A stretch of DNA of 23,393 nt. Origin: Trichloromonas sp034002365. GTDB lineage: Bacteria > Desulfobacterota > Desulfuromonadia > Desulfuromonadales > Trichloromonadaceae. The stretch lies in the NCBI GenBank assembly GCA_034002365.1, contig JAVFAR010000039.1:1-23393 (forward strand), written 5' to 3'. The notes below the pieces were generated by a model. That model was not told where the DNA came from and did no database searches. It was given only the letters and a program-made list of their open reading frames with translations. Each line of letters starts with the position of its first letter. Position 1 is the stretch's first letter. Of the stretch, positions 1 through 7,585 are shown piece by piece. Both the position numbers and the translations under genes were made by a program.

Positions 1-170
1 GCTTCCGCAACATCGGCAACAGGCCAGGCGGGACCACCTGGACCTGCATCGCAAAGCAGCAACGCACGGGCATGGATGAACTTTTTGGCTCCGGTTTTCC
101 CATTGCGTGTTAATGCTTCAAGTTGGGCACGTTCCGGTTCTGTCAGCGTAACTCGATATCTTGGGACCAT
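1..170 (-). CDS. IS630-family transposase, N-terminal fragment (runs off left edge)
   Basis: The minus strand opens with ATG at 170 behind a strong ribosome-binding site (GGAGG, 5 bases from the ATG). It reads about 56 codons to the window edge without a stop. The peptide begins MVPRYRVTLTEPERAQLEAL and continues with a basic stretch (KTGAKKF), IHARALLLCDAG and PVADVAE. This is the pattern of the N-terminal helix-turn-helix region of IS630-type transposases, which bind the element ends before a DDE domain cuts and joins DNA at TA. The catalytic part lies outside the window, so intactness cannot be judged. No inverted terminal repeat could be identified without the other end. The family call rests on recognised sequence pattern only. 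Confidence 0.72.
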   Translation of the reverse strand, partial: MVPRYRVTLTEPERAQLEALTRNGKTGAKKFIHARALLLCDAGPGGPAWPVADVAE

Positions 171-193
171 GGCAACCTCCTTGGATTGCCATG

Positions 194-221
194 ATTATAC
201 AGCAGGTTGATTCATTGCGAA
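194..221 (-). promoter_or_regulatory. Sigma-70-type promoter for the transposase fragment
   Basis: On the minus strand a perfect -10 hexamer TATAAT occupies 199-194. A partial -35 (TTCGCA, 4 of 6 matches) lies at 221-216, with a 16-base spacer. A start near 187 would leave a leader of about 17 bases carrying the GGAGG site. The position and good -10 make it a credible promoter for the leftward transposase gene. Confidence 0.5.
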
Positions 222-420
222 TATTTAAATGTTACATGGTGCTAAGGTTAATAATTGACGCCTTCAGACCGCCTTCTGAGTTTTGCCTTTCCCTCCGGAA
301 TCACCGAAAACGACGTTAACGCAATCGTCTGGGCCCGACAAGAGGAAACTCCGGGGTCGCGACCGCGCCTCTTGACCTCCCCCCTTGCCCCGGTCATCAG
401 TGCGTGTTATCTATCCTTCC

Positions 421-1521
421 ATGAGCCCTATCCGTTATTACATCACCGGCCACGGCCTGGGGCACGCCAGCCGCTCCTGCCAGATCATCAATACCCTGCG
501 CCGCCGGCATCCGCAGCTTTCCGCCGAGGTCGTCTCCACCGCCGCCCCCTGGTTTTTTCGCGGATTTCTCGACAAGAAGGCCGAGGTACGGCCGTTGGCT
601 CTGGATTTCGGCGTGCTGCAACAGGACAGCCTGCTCATGCGCGAGGAAGAAACCCTGCGCGCCTACCGGGACTTCCTGCCTCGGCGGCAACGGCTGGTGG
701 AGCGGGAAGCAGCCTCGCTGCGGGCCGAAGGGGTCAGGCTGGTGGCGGCGGACATCCCGGCGGCCGCTTTCGCCGCCGCCGCTGCCGCCGGGGTCTATGC
801 GGTGGGGATTTCCAACTTCACCTGGGACTGGATCTACGTTGGGCTGGCCGAGCGGCACCCCGGTTACGACGACGTACTGCAATCGCTGGAGGATGACTAC
901 CGCAAAGCCGACTTGCTGCTGCGTCTCCCCTTCCACGGCGAGGAATCGGTGATCCGCGCCGTCGAGGATCAGCCGCTGGTGGCGCGGGTCAGCGCCTATG
1001 AAAAGGGGGAAATCCGGGAAAAGTTGGGACTGCCGGCGGATCGCCGGGTGGGATTGATTTCTTTTGGCGGCTTCGGGCTGAAGGCGTTCGATCCGGCGCC
1101 CCTTGGCCGCCTGACCGACTGGATTTTTCTGAGCGAAACCGCCCTCCCCGACGCGCCCGCCAACCTGCGGCCGCTGCCGGCGGGGGATTACGCCTATCCC
1201 GATCTCGTTCGCGCCGCCGACGCGGTGGTGACCAAGCCGGGCTACGGCATCGTCTCCGAATGCCTGGCCAACGGCACCGCCTGTCTCTACACCGGGCGCG
1301 GGGATTTCCGCGAGCAGGCGCTCTTGATCGAGGGCCTGCACCGCTACGGCCGGGCCCGGGAGATCGGCAACGACGCGTTGCGCCGGGGACATTGGGGGGC
1401 GGCGCTGGAGGATTTACTGACGCTGCCGGAACCGACGGAAGCATTGGCGGGCGGCGGCGGCGTCATCATCGCCGACCGCCTGGCACAGCTGGTGCGCGAG
1501 CAGATCGGCGGCAAAGGATGA
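421..1521 (+). CDS. MurG-like (GT-B fold) glycosyltransferase family protein
   Basis: The 366-residue product from ATG 421 starts MSPIRYYITGHGLGHASR. The glycine-rich N-terminal loop GHGLGHASR (about 10-18) is typical of GT-B enzymes of the MurG/GT28 type, and a related N-terminal domain occurs in plant L-arabinokinase. A second glycine loop (LISFGGFG) begins near residue 215. TKPGYGIVSECLANG (about 271-285) matches the C-terminal donor-binding region. It probably transfers a sugar from a nucleotide-sugar donor, but the acceptor is unknown. In-frame TTG 385 and GTG 400 are possible starts; ATG 421 is preferred because the conserved fold begins right after it, although no clear ribosome-binding site is visible. 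The stop overlaps the next start (ATGA), implying coupling with the DNA glycosylase gene, an odd pairing whose logic is not obvious. Confidence 0.7.
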   Translation: MSPIRYYITGHGLGHASRSCQIINTLRRRHPQLSAEVVSTAAPWFFRGFLDKKAEVRPLALDFGVLQQDSLLMREEETLRAYRDFLPRRQRLVEREAASLRAEGVRLVAADIPAAAFAAAAAAGVYAVGISNFTWDWIYVGLAERHPGYDDVLQSLEDDYRKADLLLRLPFHGEESVIRAVEDQPLVARVSAYEKGEIREKLGLPADRRVGLISFGGFGLKAFDPAPLGRLTDWIFLSETALPDAPANLRPLPAGDYAYPDLVRAADAVVTKPGYGIVSECLANGTACLYTGRGDFREQALLIEGLHRYGRAREIGNDALRRGHWGAALEDLLTLPEPTEALAGGGGVIIADRLAQLVREQIGGKG

Positions 1522-2183
1522 GTAGCGCCCCCCTGCAACCGGTCTTCGACCGCCTCCTCGCCCATTTCGGCCCCCTGCACTGGTGGCCGGCCGAGTCCCC
1601 CTTCGAGGTGGTGATCGGCGCGATCCTCACCCAGAACACCGCCTGGACCAACGTCGAAAAGGCCATCGCCAACCTCCGTCGCGAAGGGGCGCTGACTCCG
1701 GAGGCGCTGCGCGCCGCGCCCCGCGGGCAACTGGAAGAGTGGATTCGCCCGGCCGGTTTCTTCCGGCAGAAGGCCGAGCGCTTGCAGCTCTTTGTCGAAT
1801 ACCTGTTCGCCCGTCACGGCGGCGACCTCGGCCGCCTGCTCGCCGCCCCCCTGTCGGAAGCGCGCCGGGAACTGCTGGCGCTTAAAGGGGTCGGGCCGGA
1901 AACGGCCGATTCCATCCTCCTTTACGCCGGGGGGCGGCCCTCCTTCGTGGTCGACGCCTACACCCGCCGCCTCTTCGGCCGCCTCGGCCTGCTCGACCCG
2001 ACCGCCCCCTACGAAGACATCCGCGCCTTCTTCATGGAACGCCTCCCCGCCGACCCCGACCTCTTCAACAAGTATCACGCCCTCATCGTCGAGCAGTGCA
2101 AACAGCTCTGCCGCAAACGCAAGCCCCTCTGCGCCGACTGCCCGTTGCAGGAGCTCTGCCCCTTCGCCCAATCCCAACAGTAA
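1518..2183 (+). CDS. Endonuclease III-like DNA glycosylase (HhH-GPD, [4Fe-4S]; MagIII-like group)
   Basis: This 221-residue protein belongs to the HhH-GPD base-excision glycosylase superfamily. The hairpin and its surroundings read LKGVGPETAD (122-131), and the catalytic aspartate is D146 in FVVDAYTRR. The C-terminus has cysteines at 198, 205, 208 and 214, spaced C-x6-C-x2-C-x5-C, the classic endonuclease III iron-sulfur loop. At the position of the E. coli Nth catalytic lysine (GVGRKTA) this protein has glutamate (GVGPETA), so beta-lyase activity of the Nth type is not expected. A monofunctional glycosylase removing alkylated or other damaged bases, as in the COG2231/MagIII group, is more likely; substrate is inferred. 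Start ATG 1518 overlaps the upstream stop. Much longer in-frame extensions read into the glycosyltransferase gene and are rejected. Confidence 0.85.
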   Translation: MSSAPLQPVFDRLLAHFGPLHWWPAESPFEVVIGAILTQNTAWTNVEKAIANLRREGALTPEALRAAPRGQLEEWIRPAGFFRQKAERLQLFVEYLFARHGGDLGRLLAAPLSEARRELLALKGVGPETADSILLYAGGRPSFVVDAYTRRLFGRLGLLDPTAPYEDIRAFFMERLPADPDLFNKYHALIVEQCKQLCRKRKPLCADCPLQELCPFAQSQQ

Positions 2184-2211
2184 AAAAACCCCTCCTGAAT
2201 CAGGAAGGGGT
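2181..2211 (-). terminator. Rho-independent terminator for the leftward nudC-end operon
   Basis: The stem pairs acccc+tcctga (2188-2198) with tcagga+ggggt (2200-2211), with one bulged base and a very tight loop. Read on the minus strand, it is followed by seven T residues (2188-2182). The orientation suits transcripts coming from nudC. On the plus strand no T run follows, though the hairpin sits directly after the glycosylase stop codon. Confidence 0.7.
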
Positions 2212-2244
2212 CCGGACGAATACAGCGGAACAGCCAAAACCAAC

Positions 2245-2314
2245 CCCCCTCAATCCCCCCTTATCAGGGGGGAAGCCTTTAAGTCTCCCCTGACAAGGGG
2301 AGATTGAGAGGGGT
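2245..2314. repeat. REP-like nested palindrome (C-tract/G-tract double hairpin)
   Basis: Two inner hairpins, cccccc-ttatca-gggggg (2255-2272) and tctcccc-tgacaa-ggggaga (2284-2303), are enclosed by an outer pair, ccccctcaatc (2245-2255) and gattgagagggg (2303-2314). The whole can fold as a cruciform. Similar CCCCTCAATCCCCC palindromes are common intergenic repeats in Geobacter-like and other genomes. It lies between the nudC stop and the downstream terminator, so it would sit in the 3' untranslated region of the leftward transcript. Confidence 0.75.
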
Positions 2315-2343
2315 TTACGGCGAAAGAACGATTGTTACAAGTA

Positions 2344-3195
2344 CTAGCCCTTGGCGAAAGTATCGATGAGCCAGCGGGCGATGCTGCGCTTGGGGGGAAG
2401 CAGGGGCAGGGCGTCGACCGGGAACCAGCGGGCATCCTCCAGTTCCCTGGTTTCGATGACGATGTCTCCGCTGTCGTAGTCGGCGACGTAACCGGCCATC
2501 AGCTGACTGGGGAAGGGCCAGCTCTGGCTGCCGACGTAGCGCAGATTCTTGATGCGGATGCCGGTCTCTTCCCGCACTTCCCGCACTACCGCCTCCTCCA
2601 GACATTCGCCCATGTCGAGAAAACCCGCCACCAGCCCGTAGCGCCCCGCCACCCATTCGGCCTTGCGCACCAGCAGCACCTCAACGCCGCGCCGAACCAG
2701 AACGATAACGCAGGGATGAATGTGGGGAAAATGCAGGGCGCCGCACTCCCGGCACTTTTTCCCCCACTCCCCCGGCAAGCGCTCCTGTTCGCCGCCGCAC
2801 TTGGAACAGCGGGCGCTGTTCTTGTCCCAATAGAGCTGCTGCGCGGCCAACGCTCCCAAGGACAGAAGTTCGATGGAAAGCCGGGGCTCGGCCGCTTGCA
2901 GACTCTCCGGCGCAAGCCCTTCCGGCAGCGCGGCGGAGCGGGAAACCGCCAGCGCCCGGCAGGGGAATCCCCGCCAGCGGCCGAGATAGATGGCCCCTGA
3001 AGGATCGAGCCCGGTCGGCAAAGACGCGGGCAACTCCAGATCGTTCAGCAGCAGTTCGGAACCGCGCAGCAGCAGCCAGAAACCTTCGCCGCCGGAATCG
3101 GCGTCGGGCGGTTCCCGATGCAGCTGGGCGCGCAGGGCTTCGTTGTTGAAAGGGAGATACAGCGGGGAGGGATAAAACTCGGGGAGGGGAGACAT
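2344..3195 (-). CDS. nudC: NAD(H)/RNA-cap pyrophosphatase NudC
   Basis: The 283-residue product has the full NudC layout. A variable N-terminal domain is followed by a zinc ribbon with CSKC (130-133) and CREC (148-151). The Nudix box follows, from G191 with E197, R205-E206 and E209-E210, ending EETGI. The NudC-specific SQSWPFPS motif is at 223-230, close to the canonical SQPWPFPxS. Enzymes of this family hydrolyse NADH to NMNH and AMP and, in E. coli, remove NAD caps from RNA. The start ATG 3195 has a purine-rich AAGAAGAAC upstream. The gene ends the leftward run, 18 bases after the second Nudix gene, and is followed by a palindromic repeat and a terminator. Confidence 0.93.
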   Translation of the reverse strand: MSPLPEFYPSPLYLPFNNEALRAQLHREPPDADSGGEGFWLLLRGSELLLNDLELPASLPTGLDPSGAIYLGRWRGFPCRALAVSRSAALPEGLAPESLQAAEPRLSIELLSLGALAAQQLYWDKNSARCSKCGGEQERLPGEWGKKCRECGALHFPHIHPCVIVLVRRGVEVLLVRKAEWVAGRYGLVAGFLDMGECLEEAVVREVREETGIRIKNLRYVGSQSWPFPSQLMAGYVADYDSGDIVIETRELEDARWFPVDALPLLPPKRSIARWLIDTFAKG

Positions 3196-3213
3196 GTTCT
3201 TCTTCTTTCGAAA

Positions 3214-3738
3214 TCAGCGGACGGTCCGGCGCCCCTGCCAGAGGAGCAGGGCCAGCTGGGTCTTGCCGTCGGGAATCTCCCCCCGGGCGACCCTGGCCAG
3301 GGCCTCTTCCAGGGGGAGCGGCAGCACTTCAATGTACTCGTCCGGCTCCAGCGCCTGGGGGACGGAGCACAGACCGGTGGCGACGAAAAGGTGAATGCGC
3401 TCGTCACAGTAGCCGACCGCCGGAAGCATCTCGCCGAGCTTCTCGACCCGGTCGGCGCGGTAGCCGACCTCCTCCGCCAGCTCCCGGCGCACGCAGGCTT
3501 CGGGAGATTCGTTCGGCTCCAGGCGTCCGGCGGGAATCTCCAGCACCATTCCCCCCAGGGCGGGACGGAACTGGCGGATCAGCACCACCCGGCCATCGTC
3601 GAGGAGCGGCAGCACGGCAGCGCCGCCGGGATGGTGCAGCACCTCGAAGTCGGCGCAACGACCGTTGGGGAGGCGGTGCTCCTCGATGGCCAGGGCGACG
3701 ATGCGCCCGTCGAAAATTTTCCGTTCGGCGATTTTCAT
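3214..3738 (-). CDS. ADP-ribose pyrophosphatase-type Nudix hydrolase
   Basis: This 174-residue protein contains a perfect Nudix box: G71, E77, R85-E86, E89-E90 and G92, preceded by GGMVLEIPAG (62-71). That arrangement is typical of the NudF/ADP-ribose pyrophosphatase subfamily, which cleaves ADP-ribose or ADP-sugars to AMP and a sugar phosphate. The N-terminus (KIFDGRIVALAIEEHRLPNG) also fits. An in-frame TTG at 3774 would add 12 residues, but it lies within the T-rich tail of the preceding terminator, so ATG 3738 is chosen; its ribosome-binding site is weak. The gene is next to nudC, giving a tandem Nudix pair that may handle NAD breakdown products in sequence (inference). Confidence 0.88.
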   Translation of the reverse strand: MKIAERKIFDGRIVALAIEEHRLPNGRCADFEVLHHPGGAAVLPLLDDGRVVLIRQFRPALGGMVLEIPAGRLEPNESPEACVRRELAEEVGYRADRVEKLGEMLPAVGYCDERIHLFVATGLCSVPQALEPDEYIEVLPLPLEEALARVARGEIPDGKTQLALLLWQGRRTVR

Positions 3739-3769
3739 GGCGGGACCATAACAGGAGGGAAGGATAAAC

Positions 3770-3800
3770 GGCAAGAAGAAACCCGCTCAGGAGGAGCGGG
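3770..3800 (-). terminator. Terminator overlapping the stop codon of the lipid kinase gene
   Basis: On the minus strand, CCCGCTC (3800-3794), loop CTCCT and GAGCGGG (3788-3782) form a 7-bp GC-rich hairpin followed by TTTCTTCTT. The TGA stop of the lipid kinase (3789-3787) lies in the loop and descending arm. A ribosome finishing translation would cover the hairpin, so termination may depend on translation. The interrupted T tract suggests partial readthrough into the Nudix genes. Confidence 0.6.
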
Positions 3801-4689
3801 GACCGGGCATGACCAGCACCAGTTCGCCGGAGACGGCACGAAAGGACATGGGCAGCTCGCCGTGGTCATCGCCGTCGATCTGCACCGCCACCCCCGCGCC
3901 GCGCGCCCACAGTTCGCGAGCCTTGAAGAGACGTGCCCCGGCCGGTTCCAGGGAAAGGCGCAGGACCATGCGCAGCAGGGCGTGAAGCAGGGATAACCGT
4001 CCCGGCTTCTGCAGCAGGCAAACCTCGAAAATATCGTCGGTCAGGGAGGCGCCGGGGGTCAGGGAAAAGCGCCCGCCGTAAAGACGGCCGTTGCCGACGA
4101 CGACAGTGTGGCCGGAGAGACGCGATCCGTCTTCGAGCTCCACTTCGATCGCCGGAAAAGGCGGCCCGAAAAAGACCCGCAGGGCGCTGACGACATAGGC
4201 GAGCTTGCCGAGACGGCGCTTGAGACGCAGGTCGACCCGCCGCACCACCTCGGCGTCGAAACCGGCGCCGGCCATAAGCAAAAAACGCGTATCCCCCGCC
4301 AGCCCCAGGCTGACCGGAGTCGGCGCGCCCTCCAGGGCGACCCGGCAGGCGCCGGGGATGTCGAAGGGAATCCCCGCTTCCAGAGCGAAGACGTTGGTCG
4401 TCCCCAGGGGGATGAAGGCCAGGGGAATGGCCGAGGGCGCCAGGCCGTTGATGACTTCGTTGAGGGTACCGTCGCCGCCGGCGGCGACAAGCAGGTCGAC
4501 GGCGCCGGACTTCGCCTCCCGGGCGAAACGGGCGGCATCCCCCCGGGCGCCGGTGAGCCGCAGCTCGACCCGGTCGCCCCTGGCGGCGAGACATTCCCGG
4601 GCCTGCCGAATCCTGGCCAGGGCGTCGCCCCCGGCCACGGGATTGGCGATCAGCAAGATGCGCCGGGGTGCTTGGCTGGTCTCAAGCAT
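3787..4689 (-). CDS. Diacylglycerol kinase-like lipid kinase (DagK/YegS/BmrU family)
   Basis: The 300-residue protein has the DAGK catalytic fold. It shows NPVAGG (16-21), the nucleotide-binding motif GGDGTLNEVINGL (71-83) and PLGTTNVFA (94-102), and a C-terminal beta-rich domain with IDGDDHGELP. Enzymes of this family phosphorylate diacylglycerol or related lipids using ATP at the inner face of the membrane. It lies 76 bases downstream of an LtaS-like phosphoglycerol transferase gene. LtaS enzymes leave diacylglycerol behind, so recycling to phosphatidic acid is a reasonable role here (inference). Start ATG 4689 has a weak GGAA upstream. The exact lipid, for example phosphatidylglycerol in YegS, cannot be read from sequence. 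Confidence 0.88.
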   Translation of the reverse strand: MLETSQAPRRILLIANPVAGGDALARIRQARECLAARGDRVELRLTGARGDAARFAREAKSGAVDLLVAAGGDGTLNEVINGLAPSAIPLAFIPLGTTNVFALEAGIPFDIPGACRVALEGAPTPVSLGLAGDTRFLLMAGAGFDAEVVRRVDLRLKRRLGKLAYVVSALRVFFGPPFPAIEVELEDGSRLSGHTVVVGNGRLYGGRFSLTPGASLTDDIFEVCLLQKPGRLSLLHALLRMVLRLSLEPAGARLFKARELWARGAGVAVQIDGDDHGELPMSFRAVSGELVLVMPGPRSS

Positions 4690-4765
4690 GGGGAAGATTC
4701 CTTACGCTGTGTATTGAAAGATTGGGTGGTCCGGCTTTTTCATCGGCGCGAAGCGGCACCGTCCG

Positions 4766-6853
4766 TCAATTCGCCACCGCCTTGGCCGCGACCGGCCTGC
4801 GCTGCACCAATCGCGTAACTTCCCCGTCGGGGATACCAAGCTTACGGGCGCGCAGCGACAGGATACCGGTCTGAACATAGGCCAGCAAGCGCTTTTCCAT
4901 GGCCTTGGCCAAGGCTTTCTCGTCCCGGTAGAGATCCTCGCTGCCGGCGGGGGGAAAGCCCAGGTCATAGCGGTAGAGCTGGGGCTTTTCCTTGGGCGCG
5001 ACCAGCAACAGCCGATCCCCCTCGATAAGCGCCACCAGTTCCTCGCCACCGGAGGGCTTGATCACGGCGAAGCCTTCGTCCTGCAAGGTCGGCGAAAAGA
5101 GATTACGCCCCCACCCCTGATGGGGCTCGTTCACACCGAGCAGACCGAGGACGCTGGGGCCGATGTCGACCTGACTGGCGACCGTCCGCCGCCGCGCCCC
5201 CGGTTCGGCGATCAATCCCGAAGCATAAAAAAGGAGCGGCACGTGAAAGCGGCTTAGGGCCATGGGCGTGATCATCGGCGGATAACCGAAGCCGTGATCG
5301 CCGGTGACGACAAACAGGGTGTCCTTGAAATAGTCCTCCTTTTCCGCCATGCGGAAAAATTCGCCCAGCGCCCAATCGGCGTAGCGCATGCCGTTATAGC
5401 GCCCTTCGTAGCCGTCGTCACTGCGGATACGCTCGAAGGGCAAGGGTTCCGGCAGATTGAAAGGGGCATGGTTGGAAAGGGTCAGGATGCTGCCGAAGAA
5501 GGGGCCCTGCGCCGCCAGTTCCCGGAATTCCCGGTTGGCCCGGGCGTAGACGTCGTAGTCCGAGACCCCCCAAACCGGATCGACGAAAGTCGGATCGACA
5601 TAGTCTTCGGTGCCGACGAAGCGGTCGATGCCGTGCTGCCGGAGAAAGCCCTCCTTGTTGTCCCAGGAAAGCAGGCCGTTATAGAGGAAAACCGACTCGT
5701 AGCCGCGCCGGTGCAGGAGGGTCGGCAATCCGGAAAACTCCTGGTTGGCCTCCATCATCTTCATCAGATATTCGTAACCGGGCAGATTGGGAAAGGAGGT
5801 CAGCGTCGCGTAAACCCCCTGATGGGTATGGGTGCCGTTGGAAAAGGCCCGTTCGAAGAGGATGCCCCCTTCCGCCAGCCGGTCGAACTCGGGGGTCAAC
5901 GGCCGCTCGGCCCCCAGAGCACCGACGAAGCGGGCGGAAAAGCTCTCCATGAGGATGACCACCACATTGAGCGGCCGGCCATCCCCCAAGGGCGCGGTTT
6001 GAGGTTCGGCGCGCAGCAACGGATGCTGCTCATCCGCCAACGACGTCTCACCGGGCAAGGCCAGCATGGCGCGGCTGGTGACCAGCGCCTCGTCGGCGGG
6101 AAGCGACTTGGCCCAGAAGGCCTGTTTGCTGTAGATCTTGTCCCAGCCGCTGCGCCCCAGGGTAAAGAGACCGTTCAACGCCAGATGGTTGGCGAAGGTC
6201 GATTCGGAAAAAAAGGCATCCCCCCAGCGCAGGGGCTCGCCGCTGATGCCGCCGCGCAGGACGACAACCATCGCCGCCAGGGTCAGGGTCGTGCCCATGA
6301 CCCGCAGCAGGGCGTTACGGGTCGAACCGGCGACCGTCGGCGCGGCGAGACAGCGGCGAAACAGCCAGCGCAGAACCACGGCCATAACCGCCGCGAACAG
6401 CAGCCAGAGGAGCGTGTAACGAACCACCGGGTAGCCTTCCCAGATCATCTCCCCGACGATTTTGGGATGGCTGAGATATTCGTAAACCAGCGCGTTGTAA
6501 CGGCTTTCGAATTCGCCGTAGAATTCGGCCTCGGAGATCCCGAGCAGCAGCAGGGAGGCGGTCAGAATTCCGAAACCGAAAACGATCCGCCCGCGCCACC
6601 GATGGGACAGCCCGACCAGCAGCAGAAAGAGCGGAATCAACAGATACGACGCGACCGCCAGATCGAAACGCAAACCGACCAGAAAACTTTTCATCAGCTC
6701 GCCGCCGGCCACTTGCTCGGCCAGGTTGGCGTTGCGGAGCAGCAGCACCAGGCGCAATGCCGCGAAGAGCGCCGCCAGTAAAAGATAAAGGCCGACGATA
6801 AAACGCGCTTCACCGGGAACAACGCTGAAAACCTTGTGTAACATCTGCTTCAT
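4766..6853 (-). CDS. LtaS-like phosphoglycerol transferase / sulfatase-fold membrane protein
   Basis: The 695-residue protein has an N-terminal membrane part with hydrophobic segments near 17-40, 64-82, 90-106, 146-163 and 186-200, then a large extracytoplasmic alkaline-phosphatase-superfamily domain. It contains VVVILMESF (metal-binding E303), SNGTHTHQG (candidate nucleophile Thr341 or Thr343) and VTGDHGFGYPP (metal-binding Asp-His). Relatives transfer phosphoglycerol from phosphatidylglycerol to a glycan or lipid, or phosphoethanolamine to lipid A or glycans. In a Gram-negative cell the likely product is phosphoglycerol-modified periplasmic or surface glycan (inference). Start ATG 6853 has a good GAGAGGA site. 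It follows the PAP2 gene by 32 bases and precedes the lipid kinase, in one leftward run. Confidence 0.87.
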   Translation of the reverse strand: MKQMLHKVFSVVPGEARFIVGLYLLLAALFAALRLVLLLRNANLAEQVAGGELMKSFLVGLRFDLAVASYLLIPLFLLLVGLSHRWRGRIVFGFGILTASLLLLGISEAEFYGEFESRYNALVYEYLSHPKIVGEMIWEGYPVVRYTLLWLLFAAVMAVVLRWLFRRCLAAPTVAGSTRNALLRVMGTTLTLAAMVVVLRGGISGEPLRWGDAFFSESTFANHLALNGLFTLGRSGWDKIYSKQAFWAKSLPADEALVTSRAMLALPGETSLADEQHPLLRAEPQTAPLGDGRPLNVVVILMESFSARFVGALGAERPLTPEFDRLAEGGILFERAFSNGTHTHQGVYATLTSFPNLPGYEYLMKMMEANQEFSGLPTLLHRRGYESVFLYNGLLSWDNKEGFLRQHGIDRFVGTEDYVDPTFVDPVWGVSDYDVYARANREFRELAAQGPFFGSILTLSNHAPFNLPEPLPFERIRSDDGYEGRYNGMRYADWALGEFFRMAEKEDYFKDTLFVVTGDHGFGYPPMITPMALSRFHVPLLFYASGLIAEPGARRRTVASQVDIGPSVLGLLGVNEPHQGWGRNLFSPTLQDEGFAVIKPSGGEELVALIEGDRLLLVAPKEKPQLYRYDLGFPPAGSEDLYRDEKALAKAMEKRLLAYVQTGILSLRARKLGIPDGEVTRLVQRRPVAAKAVAN

Positions 6854-6885
6854 GCGGCCATCCTCTCACATTAATCGGTCTGGAC

Positions 6886-7582
6886 TTAATCCGGGGCTAC
6901 TTTACCACGAAAGAAAAACCCGTACAGTCCTAAACTGACGGCCCAGCAGATCGCCGCGGTCCACAGATTGTGCGAAACGAAGTGCGCCCCGCGCGCCACC
7001 TGCCCGAAACCGAACACCGCCCCCAGCAACAACCCCGCCCCGAGACCGGCCAGCGCCCAAACCTTGCGCCGCGAGACAAAATAGAGTCCCATCAGGGCAA
7101 AACCGCCGGCGGCGTGTCCCGCCGGGAAACACCGCCCCGGCTTGCACTGCGCCGGCGGCTCGGCGAACAGGCCCCCATAGGGGACGGCCCCGCCGTAGCG
7201 GTCGTAATCCCAGGGGCAGTGGCGATTGCTGAGTTGCTTGCCCAGCGCCACCAGCCCGGTGCTCAAAGCGATACACAGGCACAGATAGAGCGCCGGATTA
7301 CGCCACCGCCGCCATCCCCGGCGAGCAAAAGAACCGGCACAGATCAGCAGGGCCGAAATTCCGATCAGCAGGACCAGATATTTCCCCCCGGTGTGGATCA
7401 GGCCATTGGCCCACCAACCGCGCTTGTAGGTCCAGACCCGCGCCGGCGGATCGTGAAACGGATCGGACAGCCAGCCGCAAATCCCAGTCGGTCGCGGCGA
7501 AGAGCCAGGCCAGCACCGCGAAGATCCCGAAGGGCAGCACCCCGTGCCACAGCCAGAAACGCGAATCAAGTTTTTCGGACAT
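6886..7582 (-). pseudogene. PAP2-family membrane phosphatase, frameshifted
   Basis: Translation from ATG 7582 gives MSEKLDSRFWLWHGVLPFGI, a first membrane helix and ATDWDLRL. The frame then breaks, and the rest of a PAP2 protein continues in another frame to the stop at 6886. A tandem 4-bp duplication (agccagcc, 7469-7476) lies exactly at the break; removing one copy restores a continuous product of about 230 residues (DLRLSDPFHDPPARVW). The downstream part carries PAP2 signatures KQLSNRHCPWD, CFPAGHAAG (a variant of PSGH) and RGAHFVSHNLW, among several hydrophobic helices. Such enzymes dephosphorylate lipid phosphates or undecaprenyl pyrophosphate. It starts 3 bases after the stop of an upstream LtaS-like gene. 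This could be a real pseudogene or a sequencing error. Confidence 0.8.
7469..7476. repeat. 4-bp tandem duplication causing the PAP2 frameshift
   Basis: The plus strand reads agcc twice in succession (7469-7472, 7473-7476). Reading-frame arithmetic agrees: the frame before the site and the frame after it differ by exactly what a 4-base insertion would cause. Confidence 0.75.
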
Positions 7583-7585
7583 CGG

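Noticed and set aside
171..420. Terminal inverted repeat of the IS630-type element
   Set aside because: The other end is outside the window, so no inverted match or TA duplication can be shown.
255..896. Plus-strand frame starting before the MurG-like glycosyltransferase gene
   Set aside because: It reads into that gene in the wrong frame, giving an arginine/proline-rich sequence with no domain.
5294..6781. A 495-codon plus-strand open frame opposite the first LtaS-like gene
   Set aside because: It lies entirely antisense to a gene with clear motifs, has no family resemblance and is typical of GC-rich shadow frames. The same applies to the 486-codon frame at 7963-9423.
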